Positions 48,429 through 57,882 of a stretch of 64,000 bases of DNA are shown one piece after another. This DNA comes from Thermosynechococcus sp. NK55a. Lineage in GTDB: Bacteria; Cyanobacteriota; Cyanobacteriia; Thermosynechococcales; Thermosynechococcaceae. The stretch lies in contig NC_023033.1 of NCBI RefSeq assembly GCF_000505665.1, positions 62,001 to 126,000 of the forward strand, in the 5' to 3' direction. Position numbers and translations under genes: made by a program. How positions within the stretch are numbered: position 1 is the stretch's first letter; every line of letters starts with the position of its first letter. The notes beneath the pieces are model-generated. The model saw only the letters and a list, made by a program, of their open reading frames with translations, ran no database searches and had not been told where the DNA came from.

Positions 48429-50150
48429 ATGCCAGATATACCGGCACAGGGTTATGGAGACTCCCTCAACTCCCGAGCCCTGGATCACAATTGGCGCACT
48501 ATTTATCCCCTAGGTGCTTACCAACTCTCCGGTTTGGCATGGGTCAATCCCCAAGCCCTGTGGTTACGTCAATTGCCCCGTTTACCCTTTTGCCAAGCAA
48601 CCCTTGGCGCCAACTTTTTGGCCTTGGATCGGGTGCGGGGCTTTATTTTGCTCATTAACGGCGAAAACGACCACAGCGAGATTCTCAATCCCTACGATCT
48701 AGAGCCATTTCTTGATGCCCATGGCCTCTGTCTCTATCGCGAGACCCTCTGGTTTTGTCGGGACACATGGCTCTATCGTTGTCATCTCCCTGACTGGCAC
48801 GTAGAAAAGGTGCTGGAGTGCCGCTATCCCATTTACGGTGTGGCGGTGGATGACACAGGCATCTATGTAGCCTGTCAAAAATCCGGTTACATCCACTGTT
48901 TTGATGAGACCGGTCGAGAGCAGTATCGCCTCAGTGCCCCGGGCATTGGCTGTGAAAATTTAGCCCTCAAGGATGGCTATTTGTGGGTGAGCGATCGCCT
49001 AGAGCAATCCATCTATTGTCTCGATCGCCAGAGTGGCGGTGTTGAATGGGTGGCCTTGACCCCCTTTGCCCAGCCAACGGCTTTCACCTTTGATGCGACG
49101 GGCCAGTTGTGGGTGGCCTATGGCGGTGAAGAACCCTATCTGCGGGATAACCCCAACAACCGCGCAGCCCCCCTCGAAATTGATTATCGCGATATTTGCC
49201 TGATTCATCCGCTGCTCTACCACACCCATCGGGAGGAGCATTACACGGTCTCCAATGGCTATCTGATTGAGATGGCCTACGTAGAGGAAATGTCTCCCCT
49301 CGATGCGCTGCACCTAGATAACCTAGAATGGCGGATTGCGCTGCCGGCCAATTCCCTACGCCAAAAACTACTGCGGGTCGAACCCGTGGGTACCCCCTTT
49401 CGCTTGGAAACGGTGGTGGATCAGCAGGTGGCGGTGTTTGATTTTCCTGAGGTGCGTCCCTATGAAGCCCGCCTTTTTGGTTGGCGGGCTTGGCTAGAAG
49501 TGAGAGGTATAAAGTACCATCTTGGCTTTGACGACATTGACGAGACGCTACCGCTGCCGCCGGAATTTGCAGCGCAGTATCTGGTGGATAACGATGAGTT
49601 GGCAATGGATCAACCCATTGTCCGAGAGGCGGCACGGGAAGCCGTGGGCACAGAGACCCATATCCTGCGCAAGATGCTCAAGATTCGTAACTATGTGTAC
49701 GATCGCCTCAGCTATGCTATGCGCCCCACTATTGACACGCCCGATGTGGTTTTGAAGCGGGGAACTGGGTCCTGTGGCGAGTACGTGGGTGTGCTGCTGG
49801 CCTTAGCACGATTGAACGGCATTGCCTGCCGTACGGTGGGTCGCTATAAATGTCCCCCCCATCCTCAAAAGCGCGGTATTCCCCTCCAGCCCACCTACAA
49901 CCATGTCTGGTTGGAGTTTTATGTGCCGGGGGTGGGCTGGCTGCCCATGGAGTCTAATCCCGATGATGTGGTAGAGCGCGGTCCCTACCCAACGCGGTTC
50001 TTTATGGCACTGCCTTGGTACCACGTGGAAGTGGGCAAAGGCATTCGCTTTGAGACCACCAATTATCGCGATCGCGGGCTACGCCTCGGAGATTTAGCCC
50101 TCAACCATGTGCGATTTACCATTCACAGTGAACTGTCCCCGGTTATCTAA
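48429..50150 (+). CDS. beta-propeller plus transglutaminase-like protein
   Basis: Protein of 573 residues. Residues about 60-250 show repeated strands (YGVAVDDTGIYVACQKSGYIHCFDE; DGYLWVSDRLEQSIYCLDRQ; FTFDATGQLWVAYGGEEPY) of a propeller-like, quinoprotein-type fold. The C-terminal part is a transglutaminase core: Cys in RGTGSCGEYVGVLLALARL, His in NHVWLEFYVPG and Asp in ESNPDDV give a complete Cys-His-Asp triad. It starts just after clpC; the first codon in frame is a TTG at 48420, but the ATG at 48429 is preferred. No signal peptide, so cytosolic. Probably a peptidase or amidase-like enzyme; exact role unknown. Confidence 0.75.
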   Translation: MPDIPAQGYGDSLNSRALDHNWRTIYPLGAYQLSGLAWVNPQALWLRQLPRLPFCQATLGANFLALDRVRGFILLINGENDHSEILNPYDLEPFLDAHGLCLYRETLWFCRDTWLYRCHLPDWHVEKVLECRYPIYGVAVDDTGIYVACQKSGYIHCFDETGREQYRLSAPGIGCENLALKDGYLWVSDRLEQSIYCLDRQSGGVEWVALTPFAQPTAFTFDATGQLWVAYGGEEPYLRDNPNNRAAPLEIDYRDICLIHPLLYHTHREEHYTVSNGYLIEMAYVEEMSPLDALHLDNLEWRIALPANSLRQKLLRVEPVGTPFRLETVVDQQVAVFDFPEVRPYEARLFGWRAWLEVRGIKYHLGFDDIDETLPLPPEFAAQYLVDNDELAMDQPIVREAAREAVGTETHILRKMLKIRNYVYDRLSYAMRPTIDTPDVVLKRGTGSCGEYVGVLLALARLNGIACRTVGRYKCPPHPQKRGIPLQPTYNHVWLEFYVPGVGWLPMESNPDDVVERGPYPTRFFMALPWYHVEVGKGIRFETTNYRDRGLRLGDLALNHVRFTIHSELSPVI

Positions 50151-50155
50151 AAGTT

Positions 50156-50311
50156 CTAAGGCAAGAGCAATCGCAGGACTCCCAAGGGAGCTGGCTGCCA
50201 ATCGCCGCGCCAATCCAAAAGCTGTACTAACACCAAGTAGCCAATTCCCAACAGTAGGGAAATAGCACCGGTGGCGATCGCCACCCATTTGCCCGATGAT
50301 CGTTGAGACAT
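50156..50311 (-). CDS. small single-pass membrane protein, 51 residues
   Basis: Starts at ATG 50311 with GGAGG at ideal distance. Basic N-terminus MSQRSSGKW, one membrane helix (VAIATGAISLLLGIGYLVLVQLL), then WRGDWQPAPLG. It resembles widespread small cyanobacterial membrane proteins of unknown function. Starts eleven bases after the lepA stop on the same strand, so it belongs to the same transcript. Confidence 0.75.
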   Translation of the reverse strand: MSQRSSGKWVAIATGAISLLLGIGYLVLVQLLDWRGDWQPAPLGVLRLLLP

Positions 50312-50321
50312 CCTGAGCCTC

Positions 50322-52133
50322 CTATTCATTTTTGAGTCGCAACACCGCCATAAAGGCCTCTTGGGGCACATCCACCCGCCCGATTGCCTTCATTCGTTTT
50401 TTACCCGCTTTTTGTTTTTCTAGGAGCTTGCGTTTGCGGGTCACGTCGCCGCCGTAGCACTTGGCCAAGACATCCTTGCGCAGGGCGGGAATGCTTTCAC
50501 TGGCAATTACCCGCGAACCAATGGCCGCTTGAATGGGAATTTTGAACTGGTGGCGTGGGATTAGATCCTTGAGTTTGCTAACCAAGGCTCGCCCCACATA
50601 GTAGGCCTTATCGCGGTGGACAATGGCCGCTAGGGAATCCACAGGGTCGTTATTGATAAGGATATCCAGTTTCACTAAGTCGTTGGCACGGTAGCCAATG
50701 AGGTGATACTCCATACTGGCATAGCCCCGCGATCGCGACTTCATTTCATCGAAAAAGTCCGTCACAATTTCCGCCAAGGGCATTTCATAAACCAAGGTGG
50801 TACGCCCTTGGGTGAGGTAGCGCATATCCTTAAAGACGCCCCGGCGCGACTGTGCCAATTCCATGAGGGTGCCTACATAGGTTTCGGGGGTAATCATCTC
50901 CAGTTGCACGTAGGGTTCCTCAATTTTTTCGCGGTATTGGGGTTCCGGCAGGAGGCTGGGGTTATCAATCATCAGCACTTCCCCTTTGATCGTGGTGACG
51001 CGATAAACCACCGAAGGAGCGGTAATGATTAAATCCAGATTGTATTCCCGCTCTAGCCGCTCTTGGATAATTTCCATGTGCAGCAGCCCCAAAAAGCCAC
51101 AGCGGAACCCAAAACCCATGGCACTGGAGGTTTCCGGCTCGTAGTGGAGTGAGGCATCATTGAGTTTTAATTTCTCCAGGGCCTCCCGCAGATCCTCAAA
51201 CTGATCCGCATCCGTGGGAAATAGGCCACAAAAGACCATCGGTTTGGCTTCGGCGTAGCCGGGGAGGGCGTCCTTGGCCGGGTTTTGTGCCAATGTAATC
51301 GTGTCGCCGACACGGGCATCGCCAACCGCCTTAATGGCGGCGGCGAGGTAGCCGACTTCCCCGGCATGGAGACTCTCCACAGGTTTTTGGTTGGGGGCAA
51401 GCACACCTAGTTCATCAATTTCGTACTCTTTGCCGGAGGCCATCAAGCGAATGCGATCGCCCTTGCGGACCACGCCATCCATGACGCGAAAATAGACAAT
51501 CACCCCGCGGTAGGCATCGTAGTAGCTATCAAAAATCAGCGCCCGCAGGGGTTGGTCCACCGTATCGCGCGGGGGTGGTACCAAATGCACAATGGATTCC
51601 AGAATCTCCTCAATGCCAATCCCTTCCTTAGCAGAGGCTAGAACTGCTTGGGAGCAGTCGAGGCCAATAATCTCTTCAATTTCCGCCTTCACGCGATCGG
51701 GTTCAGCTCCCGGCAGATCAATTTTATTGAGAACAGGAATAATCTCTAGATTGTGCTCCAACGCCAGATAGACATTGGCCAGTGTTTGCGCTTCTACCCC
51801 TTGGGAGGCATCCACTACCAACAGCGCCCCCTCACAGGCCGCCAGCGATCGCGACACCTCATAGGAAAAATCCACGTGGCCGGGGGTGTCAATCAAATTC
51901 AAGATGTACGTTTCGCCATCGCGACTGGTGTAGGTCATGCGGGCGGCCTGCAGCTTAATCGTAATTCCCCGCTCCCGCTCCAGTTCCATATTGTCGAGAA
52001 ACTGTTCCTTCATTTCACGGGGATCCACCGTGCCCGTAAATTGCAGCAGGCGATCGGCAAGGGTCGATTTGCCGTGATCAATGTGGGCAATGATCGAGAA
52101 ATTGCGAATGTGGGAAACGGGGACGTCGGTCAT
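50322..52133 (-). CDS. lepA: elongation factor 4 (LepA)
   Basis: Translational GTPase of 603 residues that back-translocates stalled ribosomes and aids subunit assembly. G1 [18 protein letters not shown]3 DTPGHVDF, G4 NKIDLPGA and G5 SAKEGIG are in place, followed by the EF-G-like domains and the LepA-specific C-terminal domain ([18 protein letters not shown], then [10 protein letters not shown]). The start is ATG 52133; the frame continues upstream to 52295 but that overlaps tRNA-Pro and lacks family character. The small membrane-protein gene follows. Confidence 0.97.
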   Translation of the reverse strand: MTDVPVSHIRNFSIIAHIDHGKSTLADRLLQFTGTVDPREMKEQFLDNMELERERGITIKLQAARMTYTSRDGETYILNLIDTPGHVDFSYEVSRSLAACEGALLVVDASQGVEAQTLANVYLALEHNLEIIPVLNKIDLPGAEPDRVKAEIEEIIGLDCSQAVLASAKEGIGIEEILESIVHLVPPPRDTVDQPLRALIFDSYYDAYRGVIVYFRVMDGVVRKGDRIRLMASGKEYEIDELGVLAPNQKPVESLHAGEVGYLAAAIKAVGDARVGDTITLAQNPAKDALPGYAEAKPMVFCGLFPTDADQFEDLREALEKLKLNDASLHYEPETSSAMGFGFRCGFLGLLHMEIIQERLEREYNLDLIITAPSVVYRVTTIKGEVLMIDNPSLLPEPQYREKIEEPYVQLEMITPETYVGTLMELAQSRRGVFKDMRYLTQGRTTLVYEMPLAEIVTDFFDEMKSRSRGYASMEYHLIGYRANDLVKLDILINNDPVDSLAAIVHRDKAYYVGRALVSKLKDLIPRHQFKIPIQAAIGSRVIASESIPALRKDVLAKCYGGDVTRKRKLLEKQKAGKKRMKAIGRVDVPQEAFMAVLRLKNE

Positions 52134-52236
52134 ACCAGCGAGGGCAACCTTAACAAAATGAAAAACTCCTTTCTTGATTCTAAGGGTCCCTGTCCTATTG
52201 TGCTGAGAATTCAGTGGTACGATAGAAATTAACTGC

Positions 52237-52310
52237 CGGGATGTAGCGCAGCTTGGTAGCGCATCTGCTTTGGGAGCAGAGGGTCGCAGGTTCAAATCCT
52301 GTCATCCCGA
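52237..52310 (+). tRNA. tRNA-Pro (TGG)
   Basis: A 74-base cloverleaf. Acceptor CGGGATG pairs with CATCCCG, anticodon loop TTTGGGA contains TGG, and the T arm reads AGGTTCAAATCCT. The 3' CCA is not encoded. Confidence 0.95.
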
Positions 52311-52393
52311 TTGGGAACTGTCAACCTAGAAGATTGTTGCCCATACAATCCTGCGATAGATTAGCCTCAGGGCTTTTGGATACGCATTCATTG

Positions 52394-53758
52394 ATGTTGA
52401 CGGTTCCACGGACAATTTGCCTTGGATTTTTAGCAGTGATTATGGTGGGGACGCTCCTACTGTGTCTGCCTTGGTCCACCAGTAATGGGCATTGGAATCC
52501 CTTCGTTATTGCCCTATTTACAGCCACCTCAGCGGTTTGTGTGACAGGTCACATCATTGTTGATACGGCCACCCATTTTTCCCCCTTTGGCCAACTGGTG
52601 ATTCTGCTGCTGATTCAAGTGGGCGGTCTGGGGTACATGACGGCCACGACGTTTTTGATTATTTTACTAGGGCGCAAGTTTAACCTACGGCAAAAAATAG
52701 CGGTCCAGCAGGCCTTGGATCGGCGGGGCATCCAGGGGGCACGGCAACTGGTGCGCTCGATTTTGGGCTTGACCTTTCTCTTTGAATTGACGGGTGCCTT
52801 TTTGCTGTGGCTAATTTTTCGCCAAGACTTTAGGGAGCCACAGGCCCTGTGGCTTGCGGTGTTTCACAGTATCAGTGCTTGGAATAATGCCGGGTTTAGC
52901 CTCTTTAGCAACAGTTTAATGGGGTATCAAACCTCAGTGCCCTTGAATTTGGTGATTTCCCTACTGATTATTTTTGGTGGTATTGGCTATGAGGTCATCT
53001 TTGAGTTCTACCTTTGGCTGCGGGAGCATCTGCGCTACTGGGGCAAACCCGCCTACTTGATCCGCAAAGCCAGCCAGATGACGTTTAGCCTCAATTTCAA
53101 AATTGTGACAAGTACAACAGTGATTCTCCTAATTTTGGGAACAGTCATGCTCTTCCTGACGGAGATGCGATCGCCCGAGCGATTTGGTCTTTTTTCCTGG
53201 GATCAGAAGCTCCTCTTGGCGTGGTTTCAGTCGGTTACAGCGCGCACAGCGGGCTTTAATACGGTCAACATTGGGGAATTCAATAATAGCGGGCTATTTA
53301 TTATGATTGCCCTGATGTTTATTGGCGGCAGCCCCGGTGGCACGGCAGGGGGCATTAAAACAACTACGTTACGGATTCTGGCAGGGATTACCAAGTCGGC
53401 GCTCCAAGGGAAAGAGGTGGTACTGCTCTACCGCCGTCAAGTGCCCCCCTCCCTCATCATGAAAGCCGTCGCCGTCGCCTTTGGCTCAATGTTTACGGTG
53501 CTGGTTTCAACCACCCTGATTGCGATCGCTGACCCGGAAGAGAATTTCATCAATATCCTCTTTGAAACTGTTTCTGCCTTTGCCACCGTTGGGCTTTCCA
53601 CCGGTATTACCAGTGATCTAAGCATCTTTTCTAAGTTAGTCTTGATTGTAACAATGTATGCCGGCCGGGTGGGTATCCTGCTACTGATGGCGGCAATTAT
53701 CGGTGATCCCCAGCCTTCTAACGTTCAATATCCCGAGGAAAATCTGCTGGTGGGTTAG
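52394..53758 (+). CDS. ktrB: Trk/Ktr-type potassium transporter membrane subunit (KtrB-like)
   Basis: Polytopic channel-like subunit of 454 residues from ATG 52394. It has four M1-P-M2 repeats, with selectivity-filter segments at [33 protein letters not shown] and [11 protein letters not shown], each with the key Gly. This is the TrkH/KtrB architecture for sodium- or proton-coupled potassium uptake across the cytoplasmic membrane. No ktrA or ktrE regulatory gene is adjacent. Frames starting at 52253 lie in tRNA-Pro and are rejected. Its stop overlaps the convergent isocitrate dehydrogenase gene by four bases. Confidence 0.88.
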   Translation: MLTVPRTICLGFLAVIMVGTLLLCLPWSTSNGHWNPFVIALFTATSAVCVTGHIIVDTATHFSPFGQLVILLLIQVGGLGYMTATTFLIILLGRKFNLRQKIAVQQALDRRGIQGARQLVRSILGLTFLFELTGAFLLWLIFRQDFREPQALWLAVFHSISAWNNAGFSLFSNSLMGYQTSVPLNLVISLLIIFGGIGYEVIFEFYLWLREHLRYWGKPAYLIRKASQMTFSLNFKIVTSTTVILLILGTVMLFLTEMRSPERFGLFSWDQKLLLAWFQSVTARTAGFNTVNIGEFNNSGLFIMIALMFIGGSPGGTAGGIKTTTLRILAGITKSALQGKEVVLLYRRQVPPSLIMKAVAVAFGSMFTVLVSTTLIAIADPEENFINILFETVSAFATVGLSTGITSDLSIFSKLVLIVTMYAGRVGILLLMAAIIGDPQPSNVQYPEENLLVG

Positions 53759-54831
53759 GGGGCGGCGTACTCGGCAATCGCAGCAGCCATCTCTTGGGTG
53801 CCTACGGGTTCTTTGCCTGGCGCCGCCAAATCATAGGTGACAAAGCGCCCCTCAGCAATTACTTTTGCCACAGCCCCTTGCAGACGCTGGGCTGCCTCCA
53901 TTTCACCCAGGTGTTGCAGCATCAATACCCCTGAGAGAATCAAGGCCGTGGGATTGGCTTTGTTTTGACCCGCGTATTTGGGGGCTGAACCGTGAATCGC
54001 CTCAAAAACCGCATATTCATCGCCAATATTGGCGCCGGGAGCCACCCCCAGACCGCCAATCATCCCTGCACAAAGGTCTGAAAGAATATCGCCGTAGAGG
54101 TTTGGCATCACCATCACATCGTAGAGTTCGGGTTTCTGCATCAACTGCATGCACATGTTATCGACGATGCGATCTTCAAAGGCAATATCGGGGTAGCGGG
54201 TGGCAATTTCGCGGGCGCGCTCAAGGAAGAGGCCATCGGTAAATTTCATGATGTTGGCCTTGTGAACAGCTGTCACTTTCTTGCGGCCGTTGGCCTTGGC
54301 ATATTTGAAGGCAAACTCAAGGATGCGATCGCTCCCTAGGACGGAAATGGGCTTGACACCAATGGCTGCATCCTCCCGAATTGGCTTGCCCGATAGATCA
54401 CTTAAAAAGGCGCGGGCTTTAGCTGCTGCGGGACTGGTGTATTCAAACTCAATCCCGGCGTAGAGGTCTTCGGTATTCTCGCGAACAATGACGAGGTCAA
54501 TGTTTTGAAAATAGCTTTTCACCCCCACAATGGATTTAGCAGGCCGTAGGTTCGCATACAGATTGAGCCGCTTGCGGATCTCGACATTGACAGAACGAAA
54601 GCCTGTACCCACGGGGGTGGTAATCGGGCCTTTGATGGCAGTTTTCGTACTTTTGATGGCCTCGAGAACCTGTTCGGGCAAGGGAGTACCGTAGCGTTCC
54701 ATCATATCCACGCCGGCATCCACCACTACCCAGTCAATTTTGACGCCGGTGGCATCAATGGCGGTGCGAGCTGCAGCGGCAACCTCAGGACCAATACCGT
54801 CGCCGCGAATTAAGGTGACAGCGTGGGACAC
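53755..54831 (-). CDS. isocitrate dehydrogenase of the short (NAD-IDH-like) type
   Basis: Beta-decarboxylating dehydrogenase of 358 residues starting at GTG 54831 (GGGAGAG before it). Family motifs: [70 protein letters not shown] and [37 protein letters not shown] and the T/S-rich substrate loop point to isocitrate rather than isopropylmalate. Cofactor use is ambiguous: at the adenosine pocket it has APKYAGQ and VTYD, residues that in E. coli bind NADP phosphate (Lys344, Tyr345, Tyr391), but not the matching Arg395. Its length fits the short NAD-type group. Confidence 0.88.
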   Translation of the reverse strand: MSHAVTLIRGDGIGPEVAAAARTAIDATGVKIDWVVVDAGVDMMERYGTPLPEQVLEAIKSTKTAIKGPITTPVGTGFRSVNVEIRKRLNLYANLRPAKSIVGVKSYFQNIDLVIVRENTEDLYAGIEFEYTSPAAAKARAFLSDLSGKPIREDAAIGVKPISVLGSDRILEFAFKYAKANGRKKVTAVHKANIMKFTDGLFLERAREIATRYPDIAFEDRIVDNMCMQLMQKPELYDVMVMPNLYGDILSDLCAGMIGGLGVAPGANIGDEYAVFEAIHGSAPKYAGQNKANPTALILSGVLMLQHLGEMEAAQRLQGAVAKVIAEGRFVTYDLAAPGKEPVGTQEMAAAIAEYAAP

Positions 54832-54889
54832 GAATTTTCTCTCCCTATGCAGAACTTCAATCCAGAGATACCAAAAGGGTAGGATGCAG

Positions 54890-54982
54890 CTAAATGAGCT
54901 TCACGGTACGTAGGGTGTGAAACAAAATCGTCGCCAGGGCGATCGCACCAGCAACAATGACAAAGTACAAAACGACTCCCAT
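54890..54982 (-). CDS. 30-residue single-pass membrane peptide, cytochrome b6f PetL candidate
   Basis: A 31-codon frame with TTGAGGAG before the ATG. The peptide [18 protein letters not shown]... is one membrane helix ending LRTVKLI. The length, single helix and C-terminal basic-K-L-I ending fit PetL, the small seventh/eighth subunit type of cytochrome b6f. Other tiny photosystem or oxidoreductase subunits are possible. The gene is 59 bases upstream of the isocitrate dehydrogenase start, and Ycf65 lies further upstream on the same strand. Confidence 0.55.
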   Translation of the reverse strand: MGVVLYFVIVAGAIALATILFHTLRTVKLI

Positions 54983-55030
54983 TCTGTTTCTCCTCAAGTT
55001 GCAATAATTGCTCCTAGGATGAAGAGCACC

Positions 55031-55330
55031 CTAGGCTGTGCCTACAAAACTAACATCACTAAATCGTTTTTGCGCCTCACTGACGGGACGATCTTTGCCC
55101 TCCTCTTGCCAGTAGTTAATGATTTCGGTGGCACGGTTGAGGAGTTCAATGCGCTCGGCTTCCGTAATCCAAGATTTCTTCTCTAACTCCGCCTTGAGGA
55201 GTTCCCAAGCGTCGGTGCGCGGCCAAAAGAAGTAGGAGGTGAGGGGGCTTGTCCCTTTGCCAACAATTTGATCGACAGCGATCGCCACGTCTTTCTCTAA
55301 CCAAAGCACTCTTAGGGTAAAACGGGACAA
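55031..55330 (-). CDS. ycf65: small ribosomal subunit protein PSRP-3 / Ycf65 (cS23)
   Basis: Plastid-specific-type ribosomal protein of 99 residues present in cyanobacteria and plastids; binds the 30S subunit. Recognised by [40 protein letters not shown] and the [14 protein letters not shown] segment. It starts at a TTG with AGGAGG at six bases, so the start is well supported. On the same strand, a candidate PetL gene follows after 48 bases. Confidence 0.93.
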   Translation of the reverse strand: MSRFTLRVLWLEKDVAIAVDQIVGKGTSPLTSYFFWPRTDAWELLKAELEKKSWITEAERIELLNRATEIINYWQEEGKDRPVSEAQKRFSDVSFVGTA

Positions 55331-55421
55331 CTCTAACCTCCTAGAACTGATTTTTCACAAAAGACCATCCTCTATAATAACCAATCAGACCAACTGCATA
55401 CAAGTTTCTGGAGAGCCACAG

Positions 55422-56219
55422 TTGAGTACCCCCTGTGCCTGTGTCTTTTTTGATATTGACGGGGTGATTCGCGACGTCAGTCGTTCCTATCGCCGTGCCC
55501 TAGCGGATACCGTTGAGCATTTTACGGGGGGTGCCTATCGTCCCAGTCAAAAGGAAATTGACGACCTCAAGGCGGAAGGCTGCTGGAATAACGACTGGGA
55601 AGGATCCCGCGAACTCATTTATCGCTACTTTGAACGTCAAGGAAAACCCCGTTCCCAAGTGCCCTTGGACTACAAACGCTTGGTGATCTTTTTTGAAGAG
55701 CGCTATAGCGGTGAAAATTGGTCAGGCTATATTCAAGATGAGCCCCTACTGGTGGATGTTGCCTATTTTCAGAGCCTCGATCAAGCCCAGATCCACTGGG
55801 GGTTTGTCAGTGGTGCCACGCGGGACTCGGCAGAATATGTCCTGAAACACCGTTTGGGTTTGGATCAGCCCCTGTTGATCGCCATGGAAGATGCCCCCGG
55901 CAAGCCTGACCCCACAGGACTCTGCATGGCCTACCGTCAGGCCAGTGATCAAGAAACGATTCCCGCCTTTTATGTGGGGGATACCGTGGCGGATATGCAA
56001 ACCGTTGTCAATGCTCGCAAAGAACAAGCAACAACGCCGTGGATTGCCCTCGGAGTGATTCCTCCCCATGTCAAGCCCGAAGATCGGCGACGCTATGGCG
56101 ATCGCCTGCGCTCAGCGGGAGCCAGTGCAGTCTTTGAACGCACCCGCGACATTACCCCAACGGTGGTGGCAGCGTTCTTAGGGCAATTGGCTGCCCACGA
56201 CTCAAACTGCGGGCAATAA
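55422..56219 (+). CDS. HAD-superfamily phosphatase-like protein (TIGR01548 type)
   Basis: HAD-fold protein of 265 residues starting at a TTG with GGAGAG before it. Motif I DIDGVIRD (two Asp), a helical cap with YRRALADTVEHFTGG, motif II Ser in FVSGATRDSAEYV, motif III Lys in GKPDPTGLCMAY, and motif IV YVGDTVADMQTVVNA. This motif set and the DGVIRDVSRSYRRA opening match a cyanobacterial HAD group (TIGR01548). Substrate unknown. Its 3' end overlaps the convergent rnhA gene by 68 bases. Confidence 0.85.
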   Translation: MSTPCACVFFDIDGVIRDVSRSYRRALADTVEHFTGGAYRPSQKEIDDLKAEGCWNNDWEGSRELIYRYFERQGKPRSQVPLDYKRLVIFFEERYSGENWSGYIQDEPLLVDVAYFQSLDQAQIHWGFVSGATRDSAEYVLKHRLGLDQPLLIAMEDAPGKPDPTGLCMAYRQASDQETIPAFYVGDTVADMQTVVNARKEQATTPWIALGVIPPHVKPEDRRRYGDRLRSAGASAVFERTRDITPTVVAAFLGQLAAHDSNCGQ

Positions 56220-56630
56220 GATCGCAGCGTTCATTCCCGACATCGCCGCTATGGCCGCGTACATGGCGCCATTGGACTAAGGGATCATTGAGGGCATCTA
56301 ACTCCTGCCACAGGTCTTGGTTGAGAACCGGCTTTTTGGCGGCTGTTTTCCAGCCCCGCCGTTTCCAGTTGTGGATCCACTCAGTAATTCCCTTGAGGAC
56401 ATACTCGCTGTCGGTGTAAAGGGCGATCGCGCGCCCAGGCGCCAGTTGGTGCCATGCCTTGAGGGCTTCAATAGCAGCCTGTAATTCCATGCGATTATTC
56501 GTAGTGGCCGGGTGGTGTCCTCCAAGCTCCTGCACAGAGCCATCGGTAAAGTAAATAACCACGCCCCACCCCCCGGTCCTGGATTGCCTTCACAGGCACC
56601 ATCGGTATAGATGGCACGAATATAGGTCAT
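56152..56630 (-). pseudogene. rnhA: ribonuclease HI, one-base frameshift in a G6 run
   Basis: RNase HI cleaves RNA of RNA-DNA hybrids. The first 20 codons (IYTDGACEGNPGPGG, with the first catalytic Asp) are read from ATG 56630. The rest, from VVIYFTDGS (catalytic Glu in TNNRMELQAAIEAL, Asp in LYTDSEYV and the final GHSGDVGNERCD), is in another frame from about 56562. Adding one G to the G6 run (plus-strand C6 at 56569-56574) restores the expected GPGGWGVVIY. So the gene is intact apart from one missing base. A genuine mutation would destroy the enzyme; a sequencing error is at least as likely. Its 3' end overlaps the HAD gene. Confidence 0.8.
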
Positions 56631-56654
56631 GGGTCTCTAGATTCCCCAAATACT

Positions 56655-56680
56655 AAAAAAGGGTGGCCAGAACACCACCC
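56655..56680 (-). terminator. rho-independent terminator after rplL
   Basis: On the minus strand, GGGTGG-TGTTCTGG-CCACCC is followed by six T. It lies about 25 bases past the rplL stop and ends the ribosomal-protein cluster. Confidence 0.85.
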
Positions 56681-56703
56681 TGCAAACAAATGGATACCAA
56701 AGA

Positions 56704-57102
56704 TTACTTGATGCTGACTTTGGCGCCGGCTTCCTCGAGTTCTTTCTTGGCGGCTTCGGCGTCTTCTTTGGTAGCACCTTCTTTCACGGGTTTGGGTGTG
56801 GATTCCACCACTTCCTTGGCTTCCTTGAGACCCAAGCCCGTCAAAGAGCGCACCACTTTGAGCACAGCAATCTTCTTGTCGGCGGGGACTTCTTCAAGAA
56901 TGACATCAAAGGCGGTTTTCTCTTCGACTTCTTCTGCGGGAGCAGCCGCAGCACCAGCGACGGGCGCGGCCACCATCATCCCACCGACGGGCGCAGCGGC
57001 ACTGACGCCAAAGGTCTCTTCAATTTGCTTGACCAGCTCGGCCGCTTCCAACAGGGTCAAGGATTTCAACTTTTCGAGAATTTCATCGGTTGCAGCAGAC
57101 AT
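56704..57102 (-). CDS. rplL: 50S ribosomal protein L7/L12
   Basis: Stalk protein of 132 residues recruiting translation factors. N-terminal dimerisation part ([26 protein letters not shown]), a flexible Ala/Pro/Gly hinge, and the C-terminal factor-binding domain ([43 protein letters not shown]). Preceded by AGGAG. Follows rplJ by about 75 bases in the classic cluster, with a terminator downstream. Confidence 0.97.
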   Translation of the reverse strand: MSAATDEILEKLKSLTLLEAAELVKQIEETFGVSAAAPVGGMMVAAPVAGAAAAPAEEVEEKTAFDVILEEVPADKKIAVLKVVRSLTGLGLKEAKEVVESTPKPVKEGATKEDAEAAKKELEEAGAKVSIK

Positions 57103-57177
57103 TGTAAACTCCTATCGTTTCAAAGTTGGAAAACAAGAACAGGTGGCTTCCCGAGGGAAACCGAAAACAGGATCGAT

Positions 57178-57704
57178 CTATTCCGCACCTTTGTCGGCGA
57201 TCGCCTGCGTTGCCCGCGCCAAGGAAGCAGGAACTTCCTTGATGCCAATGGCAATCTTCGCTGTGACGGCATTGAGGGCACCGGCAATCTGGGCCATGAG
57301 TTGTTCTTTTGAGGGCAGATCACCAATGGCCTTCACTTGCGCTTCGTCAAGGGCACGTCCCTCCATGACCCCACCGCGGAGGGTGGTTTTCTTTGTGGCC
57401 TTCTGGAATTCTTGGTAGGCCTTAATTGCGCCTCCAATGTCCTCCTTGACCAAGAGGAACGCTGACGGTCCCTTGAGGAATTGGGTCATGGGTTGCCAAG
57501 TGTCACTTTCTTTGACCGCCAATTCCATCAGCGTATTTTTCGTAACCTTGCAACTGGCATTGCACTTGCGCAAGCGTTGCCGCAAATCCTTCATCTCGGC
57601 ATCGGTGAGACCCTGGTAGTCAATCACCAATGCCATTTGTGACTCCCTCAGGCGTTCCTTGAGCTCCGCCACAATTTCTTTTTGTTTGCTAGCGTGCGTC
57701 CCAC
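57178..57704 (-). CDS. rplJ: 50S ribosomal protein L10 (5' end frameshifted)
   Basis: Base of the ribosomal stalk; binds L7/L12 and 23S rRNA. The body (EIVAELKERLRESQMALVIDYQGLTDAEMKDLRQRL, then GPSAFLLVKED) is clearly L10. The expected start MGRTLANKK is present at GTG 57704 with AGGAGG at good distance, but in a different frame from the body. One added base around 57678-57690 (T5 run on plus) would join them. The uninterrupted frame instead extends upstream to 57774 through the hairpin, without family character. An essential gene broken this way argues for a sequence error, or less likely a downstream GTG start giving a shortened L10. A terminator-like hairpin precedes it. Confidence 0.85.
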
Positions 57705-57731
57705 GCGCATCACCTCCTCTAGTCAGTGAAA

Positions 57732-57757
57732 GAAAAACCCCAGCAGTGGTGCCGGGG
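57732..57757 (-). terminator. attenuator-like hairpin upstream of rplJ
   Basis: On the minus strand CCCCGGCA pairs with TGCTGGGG, followed by TTTTTC, ending about 15 bases before the rplJ ribosome-binding site. Its position in the L1-L10 gap suggests attenuation or leader control of the stalk genes, as known for r-protein operons. Control by L10 is inference. Confidence 0.6.
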
Positions 57758-57882
57758 CGATCGCCCAATCGCAACGGATGGACTTCGCAAACCTCGGCAG
57801 GAAGATTATGTCTCAGCCAGACCCCTGCGGTCTTCGGTTTTAGTCTTGAGTTGTCAAGTATTGGGCAATAGGCAAGTCCTCC

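Noticed and set aside
52134-52393. Upstream extensions of lepA (to 52295) and the KtrB-like gene (from 52253)
   Set aside because: Both run into tRNA-Pro, and the added residues have no family resemblance.
57705-57774. Extended rplJ start at 57774
   Set aside because: It reads through the attenuator-like hairpin and ribosome-binding site with no L10 character.
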